From assembly GCA_015832175.1 (NCBI GenBank), contig WJXW01000007.1, forward strand, positions 1,798,001 through 1,862,000: a stretch of 64,000 nt of DNA, read 5' to 3'. The DNA is from Paraphaeosphaeria minitans. Its lineage: Eukaryota; Ascomycota; Dothideomycetes; Pleosporales; Didymosphaeriaceae. Within the stretch, counting starts at the first letter, position 1; the number at the start of each line of letters is the position of its first letter. The notes below the pieces were generated by a model. It did no database searches. It was not told the DNA's origin and worked only from the letters and a program-made list of their open reading frames with translations. A program made the translations under genes and the position numbers. Of this stretch, positions 57,101-64,000 are shown in pieces.

Positions 57101-57587
57101 GATTATGTCTGTTGTTTTTCCGTCTTGCATTGCCCAGTTGGGTGATTCGCGCCCAGTATTTATCGTATTGGGGTCCGTCCATTTCCTGTCGCTCCATGAG
57201 CTCGCGTTCTTCCGCTTGCGATACATCGAGGTCTTGAAGCATGGCGCGTTCTGAGCCTCGTCGCCCTTCCTCTAAGCGCTCCCATTCTTCGTCGATGTGT
57301 TTTGTCGGGAGGGGGCTCTTCTTCAGTTCCGATTCATGTTTCTTGTCGCTTCTCGTCTCGGTTCTCTTGCCGAAGCGTGAAAACTTCGTGCCTTCTCGCT
57401 TGAGTGTCTTGAAGGTGCGGCTATGCGAGCGACCCGACTGTAGCGAAACTAAGGGATGAGATAATCGAGGCGGTAGGATACTGGACCACGGCCTCACCAG
57501 ACCAGCACCAGGCATGTAGGTCTTTTGTGTACCGAACCTAAAGTGGACGTCGTCGACCAAGCTTGTGCGGACTGTGCTGGGTTGCAT
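54141..57587 (-). CDS. Giant ORF: ~930-aa unknown region fused to C-terminal MoaC domain
   Basis: One open frame gives 1148 residues from the ATG at 57587. An intron acceptor (GCTAAC branch point, GCGCAG) lies eight bases upstream, so the reading frame very likely continues from an upstream exon. The first ~930 residues are charged and helical, with coiled-coil and low-complexity parts (Glu, Lys, Arg), and match nothing I know. A basic, presequence-like piece (YHTLVSRRAYSTSTDKG) follows. The last ~200 residues are a full MoaC: LTSSGAAHMVSV, KKGDVLSVSRIAGIMAAKHT, LIPLCHPIALTHV, CTGQTGVEMEALT, DMCKAVDKGI and KEGGRSGTW. MoaC makes cyclic pyranopterin monophosphate from the MoaA product. Fungal MoaC is normally fused directly to MoaA, so the insert is unusual. 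Confidence 0.85.
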   Translation of the reverse strand: MQPSTVRTSLVDDVHFRFGTQKTYMPGAGLVRPWSSILPPRLSHPLVSLQSGRSHSRTFKTLKREGTKFSRFGKRTETRSDKKHESELKKSPLPTKHIDEEWERLEEGRRGSERAMLQDLDVSQAEERELMERQEMDGPQYDKYWARITQLGNARRKNNRHNPIETSLRAVEELQKIHIGMDDRMAQRQVCSSIKTVSGNTVIPTKLFLDHNYAETSVDKSVQAKAVQEKIGNLEMRLEIAKEQPPQHDPGKFRAWWDRIQSKFGTKMGKVTLRAMWRRNKKIAAVALKEVEMRKQLEHAWKADIHELEQTLQTFRSHLELLGPDSMETIQQVDQEKGKLSVEEKIIAVARDERMQNRYAERAQKKVNGAKKRDAVRLERGYAKVSWDNSLAATWGRDMEAGGKTAAEETKPLETPDVLESLLPTCTKQQQPKSEPERKSERKPEEDVWPKMEPIVEKNAGKGDKRSKSMEPQSIKTSVDPRNSKESMEYNENRATKGGDENARRNLEPVAREIEKQPLSDRKDIEYIESRDTASRDEDTIRALEAVARQTESRHAEPNDILPEQRDPTAELRQRQLRDIHQSIAHLKKLASGAQHEGRLRVGTARKLEDVLRELEKEAATVEDEHRLHSFIRYSNSNPDLKNAQFDPRHPDVPLIRQQRVEQKEALDALGASDKLQSVRTWPSTSPDALLPRSLSDQLKAQLSASAKVAIDDHLTVNVEADVPELQDHIFKLSQKLKQDYPLMDTLPYDVWKSKQRKTLQTWLKILIWKWQTRNDKMNAESADADPHVSQDVRALLDQMVLDHDLSQRAATRMATRWVEVFIRQEERKIDPDRVKRNTRLDWAQMDAGLGFLDDEGAVVDEEREKRFDEEKGKRFGVAKEAEKGKQLILEDLPFTTGKSKAKGYRYGASSMWKAANAAGYHTLVSRRAYSTSTDKGSKVEESSQADRHVSTQPRTAPSPSENHLQTSLPHLTSSGAAHMVSVASKPSTERTAIATGTVRFSNPTPLSLIHAASNKKGDVLSVSRIAGIMAAKHTPTLIPLCHPIALTHVGVTLHVVLPVSSPSCVAGNGGEARDFGSIVVESKVSCTGQTGVEMEALTSVMGSALSVVDMCKAVDKGISIGDVRVVLKEGGRSGTWREEGWESRGEE

Positions 57588-57595
57588 AGACTCCC

Positions 57596-57840
57596 CTGCG
57601 CAAGTTAGCAATCGTCTTCACTTCAGGGGCGCGTGCCGTGGCGTATGGGGTATTGATTGGCATATATAGGCAGTCAGTCTGTCTAGCTTCTCCACGACAG
57701 TGCCAGTCTCGGCTTGCAAGCTGTGCAAACATGAACGAAAACGCCAACCATGCAAACATACGCGTCCGCCGAAATGCGTGAAAAGGGCACACATGTCATC
57801 CGTGGTATGATAGAAGAAAAAAGTCCGAGCATTCACCCAC
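57596..57840 (-). other. Predicted alternative intron joining MoaA to the MoaC ORF
   Basis: Donor GTGGGT overlaps the MoaA Gly-Gly-stop codons; acceptor GCGCAG follows a GCTAAC branch point. Phase 1 matches on both sides. At 245 nt it is longer than the other introns here, as expected for a regulated or retained intron. Confidence 0.6.
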
Positions 57841-59207
57841 CAATTAAGATCATCGGCCTGTTTGTCATATTCTTGAGGTCTCCCATGTCCGCGTGCTTCT
57901 CAGCTTTGCGTTTGACCGCCGCGCCGATGACGTGCAGGAGCTCCTGCTCTCGCTGTCCCCAGCCGAGGATTGTCTCGTCGCTTAGACGGCCGTCTCGTCG
58001 ATCCATCTCAATCTGCTTGATGCGCTCGAAGGCTTCTTGGTCGATTGGCTGGCCGTTGTTGTCCTTGCGGAGCATATCGCGGAGAGAAACTTCGTCATTA
58101 CCATGTAGACATACCTTCAGGTTGCCGTCGCTTGTGATGCGCAAGCGGTTGCATGTTCCGCAGAAGTCGTTGGTCATGCTCGATATGAAGCCCACTTTTC
58201 CGACAAAGCCCGGGACCTCGTACGTTTTGCTCGTGTCGTTTTTGTGGCCTTTAACGCTGCGCAGTCCTGGATATTTGACGCGTATTATGTCCAGCATCTC
58301 CTGGAAGCTGATCATCTTGCCCTCGCTCCACTTGTTGCCGCCGAAGGGCATGTACTCGATGAAGCGCACCTCGATGTCCTTTTCGCGGCCCAGCTCGACA
58401 AAAGGTATCATGTCGCGCTCATTCAGCCCGCGCATGACGACGCAGTTGACTTTGAGCTTGATGTTTGCGCCGAGCTTGTTCATCTCCAGTATGCGCTCAA
58501 TGGACCTCATGACCGCATCGAAGCCATTCCGTCTTGTCATGATCTGGAACTGAAAGGGGTCCAGGGTGTCAAGACTGAGGTTGACGCCCGTGAGCCCAGC
58601 CTCGACCATGGCATCCAGTTTCCGATGCAAGGAGATTCCGTTTGTGGTGAGGGCGAGCTCGCGAAGACCGTGCGAGCGCAGAGCGCCGATGGATTGCATC
58701 AGGGGGACGATGTCGCGGCGCACAGTGGGCTCGCCACCTGTCAGGCGGATCTTGGTGACGCCTTGCGATACAAATAGCGAGGAAAGGTAGAAGATCTCGG
58801 GAGTGGTGAGCATGTGCTCGGGCGGCGACAGCGGAACGCCCTCTGGGCAGCTATCAGCGCAATTCGCCTCTTGTAGGGCAAGTCGTCTTACCCTCTGGCA
58901 TGCAGTAGAGACATCGCAGGTTGCAGCGCTCTGTGATGCTTATCCGCAGGTAGTCATGCTCTCTGTTGAACGAGTCCGTCAAGAACTGGGAGAAGGGCTT
59001 CGCGTTCCGGAGCGCCTCCTTGCGCTGCTGCAGGCCTGCGCTGACAGCTCGGGGGTGTGCAGTTCCATTGCTGTCTATGCCCGTCTCCTGCAGTGGAGAG
59101 GCTGTCGCATAGCTCCTCTGCACGCTTTCCAATGCGGATATACGCGGTCTAGCGAGGCGCTCACGCAGCCATCGCGCGGCCGTCGGGGTCGGCCGCATAG
59201 AGACCAT
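57833..59207 (-). CDS. Molybdenum cofactor biosynthesis protein A (radical SAM GTP 3',8-cyclase)
   Basis: Two exons (59207-58892, 58842-57833) give 441 residues. A basic mitochondrial presequence is seen ([22 protein letters not shown]). The radical SAM cluster is [20 protein letters not shown], with the intron inside the Glu codon; the second cluster is [11 protein letters not shown] and [12 protein letters not shown] is rearranged to 3',8-cyclo-GTP in the mitochondrial matrix. The short form ends in NRPMILIGG then TGA; the Gly-Gly tail is essential in MoaA and MOCS1A. The Gly codons overlap a donor (GTGGGT at 57840). Splicing from it to 57595 removes the stop and both Gly codons and keeps the frame into the next ORF, giving a predicted 1590-residue MoaA-X-MoaC protein. 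Confidence 0.93.
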
Positions 59208-59794
59208 GATGCTCACGGGGACGAGGGGCGGCGGCTGCTTTTATGAGCGAGCAGAGCCATGGAGGCTAATTATGCACGCAGAGGAATTCGGACCTTCATG
59301 TGCGGGGCTGGAGAGATTTTAGTAGGTCGCGACAAGAGGAGGCGATAATGCTGATGGGGGATCGCTGTCGGATGCTTGGCGGCCGCGGCTGGCGAAGAGT
59401 GGGAGTGGGGTTGCGGCAAAGACTCCCGGCGACCATGAATGCACTCCACACCAACTGTCAACGCCTGGAGAGCCTGGCCGAGCCATTACGAGCGTACAAG
59501 ATGTCGACCAGTGCATCCAGGTGAATCGATCAGTGCATCCAGGTGAAGTCGATCATTGCATCCAGCGTGAATTGACAAGGGGACTGAAAGACTGGGAGTC
59601 TAAGAGACTGAAAGACTGGGCGACTTGACGCCTATCGCAGGGTATAGGTGATGGAACCCAATTTCACCTGGCCGCACTGATCGATTTCACCTGAATGTTT
59701 CGGTCGACTTCACCTGAATGCACTGATCGACTTCGCCCGCTTCCAGCTCCTCTCGGAGAATTCACCTTGCAGTCCTGATCTGGTGGACCCAGGC
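59208..59794. other. Intergenic region with inverted clusters of a 23-bp repeat
   Basis: No gene. The right half holds the repeat structure described at 59508-59737. Confidence 0.6.
59508..59737. repeat. Three direct plus three inverted copies of a ~23-bp unit
   Basis: Left cluster 59508-59575: units like AGTGCATCCAGGTGAAGTCGA in forward orientation. Right cluster 59660-59737: the same unit in reverse (TTCACCTGAATGCACTGATC). The ~85-bp centre has its own duplication of GACTGAAAGACTGGG (59582 and 59606). The whole can fold into a large imperfect hairpin. Confidence 0.75.
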
Positions 59795-60661
59795 TTAGAA
59801 ATCGACATCTCCGGCCACCCTCTGCCCATTGACCAGGTCCTTGCAGGTCATCTTGAAGTCCAGCCCCTCCATATTATACTCTACAGCCTCCTGCGCGAAC
59901 TTCGGACTCGTCGTCGCTGTCGCATCGCTCAGCAGAATGCAGTCATAGTTCAGCCAGGCCGCGTCCATGAGGGTCGCAGCGACGCACTGATCCGTGTTGC
60001 AGCCGGCAAAGATGAGCGTCCTGATGCCCCTCGACTTCAGGGCCTTGTCCGTCTCCGTGTCTGCCGTAAATCCAGACAAGCGGTTCTTGTACACTTTCAT
60101 GTCTGTACCCCGTACGACGAGCGCCGCGAGAGGGTCGTAGATCTCTTCGTTCCACGTGTCGCGCATCAGGACTCTTCCGCCATCGATTGTGAACCCGCCC
60201 TCTAGCTGGACAGGTCCGACGTCGACGCCAAGTTTGGGCGCCTTGTAGCCATGCACAAAGTTGTTGTCCAATGCGAAGCCACGCTTTACCGTGGGCGGCA
60301 TTGCCAGGATGTCCAACGGCGTCAGACCCCAATTGAGCCAGAGTATTGGGATTTTCTTTTTCCGGCAGGCGGGGATGACGACGTTCTTCAGTTTCTCGGC
60401 GATCTGTAGACCGGCGCTATTGGGTGGCCGGTGTAAGGCGGGAGATAGAAAGTAGTTCTGCATGTCGACGACGACGAGTGCAGTTCTGTTAGGGGCGAGC
60501 GTCAGGTGGGTCGAACCCGTCTTGCATGTCAAGCGCGGGTAGACTTTCGGCGCTGAGACTGATTTGGGGTGCGTGATGTCGTAGCCTGAGACTGGAGAGT
60601 ATAACCAGAAGTTGTATGGGCCTCCGATGACCTTGGGCTTTTCCTCGGGTGGTTCTTCCAT
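59795..60661 (-). CDS. Isochorismatase-like cysteine hydrolase
   Basis: Single exon of 288 residues from the ATG at 60661. The isochorismatase fold is clear: ALVVVDMQNYFLSP (catalytic Asp), VIPACRKKKIPILWLNWG, a lysine region around VKRGFALDNNF, MKVYKNRLSGFTADTETDK, and the nucleophile strand IFAGCNTDQCVAATLMDAAW. In this group the Cys attacks amides or similar bonds (nicotinamidase, ureidoacrylate hydrolase, biuret hydrolase). An N-terminal extension of ~55 residues mentions no organelle signal. The specific substrate is unknown. It stands alone, with a 2.5 kb gene-poor stretch upstream. Confidence 0.92.
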   Translation of the reverse strand: MEEPPEEKPKVIGGPYNFWLYSPVSGYDITHPKSVSAPKVYPRLTCKTGSTHLTLAPNRTALVVVDMQNYFLSPALHRPPNSAGLQIAEKLKNVVIPACRKKKIPILWLNWGLTPLDILAMPPTVKRGFALDNNFVHGYKAPKLGVDVGPVQLEGGFTIDGGRVLMRDTWNEEIYDPLAALVVRGTDMKVYKNRLSGFTADTETDKALKSRGIRTLIFAGCNTDQCVAATLMDAAWLNYDCILLSDATATTSPKFAQEAVEYNMEGLDFKMTCKDLVNGQRVAGDVDF

Positions 60662-60906
60662 TGGCGCGAAAGGAATATCAAACGGTGTTCAGACGCTTTA
60701 AGAATGCAGACTCACTGGACCGGGCGGGAAAGGTTGAAAGAATTGGAAGGATGACTTGGGGCGAAATCAAGCTATAGAGCACGGGAAGGTGCAGGTGAGG
60801 TACGAGGAAACAATTGAAGGAGCGAGCAGCACCGGCGCAGGAAGGTACGACATATTCAGAGCGACCACTGACCAACTATCTATCGTGTACAGCCTCCAGG
60901 TAAGCA

Positions 60907-61446
60907 ATGAGATACACCTCGCCCGGATCTTCTACAAGGGCGGCTATGGCCATCGTGACCATGTCTGGTTTGAAGCCGTCAACCTGCACTGGCAGGACGG
61001 CATTCGACTTCAAGCCTTGCGTGTGGCGTAACGATGGGGAGGGAGATACGCGACGAAAGAGCAATTTCAACAGGTATTGCGATATGGTACGTTCATGGTG
61101 GATTATTTTCAATGGACAAGCGCGCCAGCACAGTCCGTGTGGTAGACTGGAGATGGGTAAGCTCATCAGGTTTTGTGAGAATGATTCTACTCTAGCTTAC
61201 ACCGTTGTAGGAAAGACGATGATGTACCCACAGATCCGCCCGAACGGCGACATCGAGATGTGGCTGGACATAGCATCGGTGTTGTCGGCTATGGAATATA
61301 CTACATTAGAGAGGTATCTATATGAGCTGTGTGACTGGTCAACATGGTATAGGTTCTGGAAAGTTTACTCAGATGTCTCGGCTGCCCTCACTCCCGCCCT
61401 CACTCAGTCCACAGTACTCGCACCATGCGCGCAAGTGATGTCGTAA
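60907..61446 (+). CDS. Weakly supported ORF, 179 aa
   Basis: Open from an ATG at 60907 to 61446. The product has no signal peptide, no clear hydrophobic segment and no motif I know; it contains several Trp and Cys (RSWWIIFNGQARQH, LCDWSTWYRFW). The ATG overlaps a sequence that itself looks like an intron donor (CAGGTAAGC), and another donor and acceptor pair (GTAAGC to GTTGTAG) occurs at 61156-61210, so the region may instead be a spliced gene or non-coding RNA. Confidence 0.2.
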   Translation: MRYTSPGSSTRAAMAIVTMSGLKPSTCTGRTAFDFKPCVWRNDGEGDTRRKSNFNRYCDMVRSWWIIFNGQARQHSPCGRLEMGKLIRFCENDSTLAYTVVGKTMMYPQIRPNGDIEMWLDIASVLSAMEYTTLERYLYELCDWSTWYRFWKVYSDVSAALTPALTQSTVLAPCAQVMS

Positions 61447-62749
61447 AGCATGACAGCCATGTAAATGTTTGGGTCAGGCCAACCAGTATCTATTCCCACG
61501 GTCATGTAGTGAGCTCAGATAAACACCGCCAGTGTTAGTCCAGCCGTCTACCCGTCCTATGCAAGACCTTCACGTGGACGTGGCAGCGCCTAGGTAGACA
61601 CGCAATAGCAATCGCAACACCTACCTCCCACACACACCCAAATCCTCCCTGCAACGAGCATGGATAGACTCGTCGCCAGCGACCAAGATCCAGGTCTCCA
61701 AACACCGGATCACAAGATCTGCACGGGGGTGCAGCGGTTTTGCGTGCTCGCAGCCAGTTGTTTGCCCAAGGGTTCATTCACGTCTCTGCCCACTCTCCCA
61801 AAACCGCGACGCGATTTCCGGTGTGGCAAGATGTGATGCGTCAGATGCGATGCGCCCACTCGCCCCGTGCAGATGCACACCAGCGCTCCACACAAGCGCC
61901 TACACCCGCCAATCCTCCGCTGTGATTGGCCATCTCTCTATTGGAGCTGGAAGCGGGCATATTAACGCCCTTTGCATCTTGAAAAATGGGGCGCTATATT
62001 AAGTGCAGAAGATTAGCAGTCTATACTTGTCCACGGGGATGTTTGGGTGGCTGTTTGGTTGTACGGGCGGCTCTGCGGGAGGGTAGGAGCAAGGCGGCTG
62101 GGAGGGGGAGGGGGAGTGAAGGTGAATGTGGATGGCCGCGGAGAAGGGCAGGGGAGGATAGCGGAGTTCAGACGCGTGAATTAAGTTTCTGTGCGTACGT
62201 GAATAGATGGTGCTTGCCTGCTTCCTTGCGTGAGAAGGGAGAAGAGGAGAGAAGCATCTCGGACACAGCACTCAGTCATCCCCACCTACCTACCTTCCCT
62301 TGGAAATGCACACTCCATCCTCACATTTTGATCTTGCCTCGTCTCCCTCCTCCTCTTCAACCTTCTCCCCCCCCCTTCCCCCCAAGAATCCAGATACCGA
62401 ACCACGCGCTCACCCCCATCCAATCACCACCCCTACCGTGAGGGTACCGCCATTAACAAACGTTCCATCCCAATCCATCTATTTTAACACCCGCACTCCC
62501 GGGCAACCATCCCCAAAGCAGCACGCCAGACATGCACGACAGTTCCGTGCGGCAGCACCGCTGGTCCCCGCCGCGCCTGCGGGCCGCCCAATCAGCAGCC
62601 CAGGACACTATTTTTGCGTGGCGGGTCGCGATGCTGGCGCCAACGACCTGGCCGGGAGGTTGGTGCTGAGGCTCGAGGGAAGGATGTATATATGGGGGAG
62701 GCACGCGGGGCGGGAAGCAGCGAGACAGCAACTACAGAAACAGTTTCGG

Positions 62750-62791
62750 GACAGACAGACCGACAGACCGACAGACAGAGAGGCAGGCAGG
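62750..62791. repeat. GACA/GACC tetranucleotide microsatellite
   Basis: About eight degenerate four-base units followed by AGGC units, upstream of the DUF3455 gene. Confidence 0.8.
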
Positions 62792-63132
62792 CGCGATCGA
62801 TTGAATCCATTGCACGGTTGTTCACGTTTACACTTGTTTCGTTTCGTTTCCTTCACCTGGGATCTGGATCTCAGTCTTTTCCTTCTTCCGCGGTTTCCTA
62901 TCCTGTACCCTGCGGTTCTATTTCCTACCTGCCTGTTCCTATTTCCCGTCGTCGTCCCAATTTCGAAGACGCTATTTCGGTGCCGGGTGTCGATCAAGCC
63001 GACGAGAACGCCTCTGCTCCGTTCGATATAATACCAGCGAGCCTTTCGACCTTGGCTTAAGGTATCTCGACTGTCGATCTCATCCTACTCTACCCTCCTC
63101 CATCCCATCCTCAGGGAACCACACAACCAACG

Positions 63133-63903
63133 ATGCTCTTCTCAAAGACCCTCACGCTGGCCGTGGCCTTCGCGCCCGCTGTCCTTGCGGCGCCAACGTC
63201 CTCCCAGACCCTCGGCGACCTCACAAGGAGGTACCTCAGCCCGGATGTCATCCGCAAGCTCGAGGACGGCGTGTGCGACCTCTCCAAGGCGGTGATGCCA
63301 ATTGGTATGTCCCTCCTTCCCTCCTACTTCTCATGTCCAAGTGGCTAACACACCCTAGCACCCACCCCTCTCCCTGCTGTATCATCCGGCCTAACCCTCG
63401 GCCACGTCGCCATCGGCCGCGGCACGCAGAACTACACCTGCGCGTCGTCGACCTCGGCCGACGTCCCCAAGCTGCAAGGCGCAAACGCAACCCTCTACAA
63501 CGTCACCTGCTACTCCGTCCGCGCGCCCTCGGTGCTCGCCTCCATGTCCGCCATCGCGCTCACCCAATCCATCGACCTCAGCCAGGACGTCCAGAAGTAC
63601 ACTGTCTCGGGCCACCACGAGTTCACCGCGGCGGGCGTCCCGCTGTTCCAGCTCAAGACGGACAAAACCAACTACGGGTACGTGCAGGCAAAGAGCGCGG
63701 CGAACAGCACGGCCCCGGTGAGCGCGGTAAAGGGCGAAAACGGGTTGGGCAGCGTGCTCTGGCTGAAGCTCAGTGCGGTCGAGGGCGACTATAAGGAGAT
63801 TTACCGCCTGCAGACAGCGGGAGGCGTAGCGCCGAAGACGTGCGAAGGGCAGGCAGCCAAGTTCAACGTGCAGTATGCGGCCGAGTACTGGTTCTGGAAA
63901 TAG
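63133..63903 (+). CDS. Secreted DUF3455-family protein
   Basis: Two exons (63133-63304, 63359-63903) give 238 residues. The signal peptide is MLFSKTLTLAVAFAPAVLA. DUF3455 features are GLTLGHVAIGRGTQNYTCAS, then GANATLYNVTCY, GHHEFTAAGVPLFQL in place of the usual G-x-H-x-a-G-P-x-W block, WLKLSAVEG, YRLQTAGG and the closing CEGQAAKFNVQYAAEYWF. Several N-glycosylation sites are present (NYT, NAT, NVT, NST). Such proteins are common in fungal secretomes and are sometimes named malate-dehydrogenase-like without good reason. Function unknown. The intron splits an Ala codon. A TATA-like GATATAATA lies about 110 bp upstream. Confidence 0.9.
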
Positions 63904-64000
63904 GAAGCTGACGGGGAGGAATGTGGCGAGGGCAACGACGCGATTTGATCGGACGATATCCTGTACAGAGCATTGGGTGGCGTTTTAAAGGTTCTTCTGT

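Larger units (their letters stand above)
60662..63132. other. Long gene-poor region with weak ORFs and promoter-like DNA
   Basis: Contains a weak ORF (60907-61446), a pair of inverted CCAAT boxes (GCCAATC and GATTGGC at about 61909-61931), another ATTGG near 61940 and AT-rich TATA-like pieces near 61960-62000. A GACA microsatellite sits at 62750-62791. The frame at 62300-63031 is compositionally odd and probably leader or chance. Confidence 0.45.

Noticed and set aside
62300..63031. 243-codon plus-strand frame upstream of the DUF3455 gene
   Set aside because: Composition follows Pro-rich and GACA microsatellite DNA; no domain, and it ends before a gene with its own promoter-like sequence.

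Overview
The window is nuclear DNA of a filamentous ascomycete (Pezizomycotina), most likely a Dothideomycete; the class is inferred from gene style and content and is not proven. The signs are monocistronic genes on both strands, short GT-AG introns (mostly 45-100 nt, with CTAAC/CTGAC-like branch points close to the acceptor), secreted carbohydrate-active enzymes, GPI and Cys-rich secreted proteins, and fungal versions of core eukaryotic genes. Exon coordinates were worked out by hand from splice signals, reading-frame phase and family conservation. Many genes have no ATG at the 5' end of their longest open frame, so starts were moved to real ATG codons.

Left part (1-12 kb): a partial multi-pass membrane protein, a charged His/Arg/Glu repeat protein, a coiled-coil protein resembling augmin subunit HAUS3, thymidylate synthase, and a divergent pair made of a LamB/YcsF (PxpA-type) protein and a biotin carboxylase-PxpC-PxpB-biotinyl fusion (urea carboxylase-like). 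Between 11.9 and 14 kb lies a decayed island with the relic of a HAD-domain terpene cyclase (drimenyl-synthase type).

Middle (14-36 kb): secreted S28 peptidase, GH43 glycosidase, ZNF511-like zinc-finger protein, EST1/SMG7-like protein, UBA-UAS-UBX protein (FAF2/Ubx type), a frameshifted metallophosphoesterase, a DUF1989 protein, the Glo3-type ArfGAP, a FucP-like MFS permease, a pectin methylesterase and a 14-TM MFS drug transporter.

Right part (36-64 kb): a 2 kb gene-poor stretch with short tandem repeats, a TMEM53/DUF829 protein, a small Ser-rich protein, an alpha/beta hydrolase, a four-TM protein, a GPI-anchored protein, a 16-cysteine secreted protein, adenosine kinase, a CorA-type transporter, a PAP2 phosphatase with an in-frame TAG inside its catalytic C3 motif, the molybdenum-cofactor locus (MoaA followed by a giant ORF ending in MoaC), an isochorismatase-like hydrolase, and a secreted DUF3455 protein.

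Pathway links: the MoaA and MoaC parts together make cyclic pyranopterin monophosphate. They look like one transcription unit in which alternative splicing either stops MoaA at its essential Gly-Gly tail or fuses it to the downstream ORF, as in human MOCS1. The PxpA/biotin-carboxylase pair is a eukaryotic counterpart of bacterial LamB/YcsF-AccC-AccB-KipI-KipA operons. These two loci, the terpene-cyclase relic and the PAP2 stop codon are the most interesting points.
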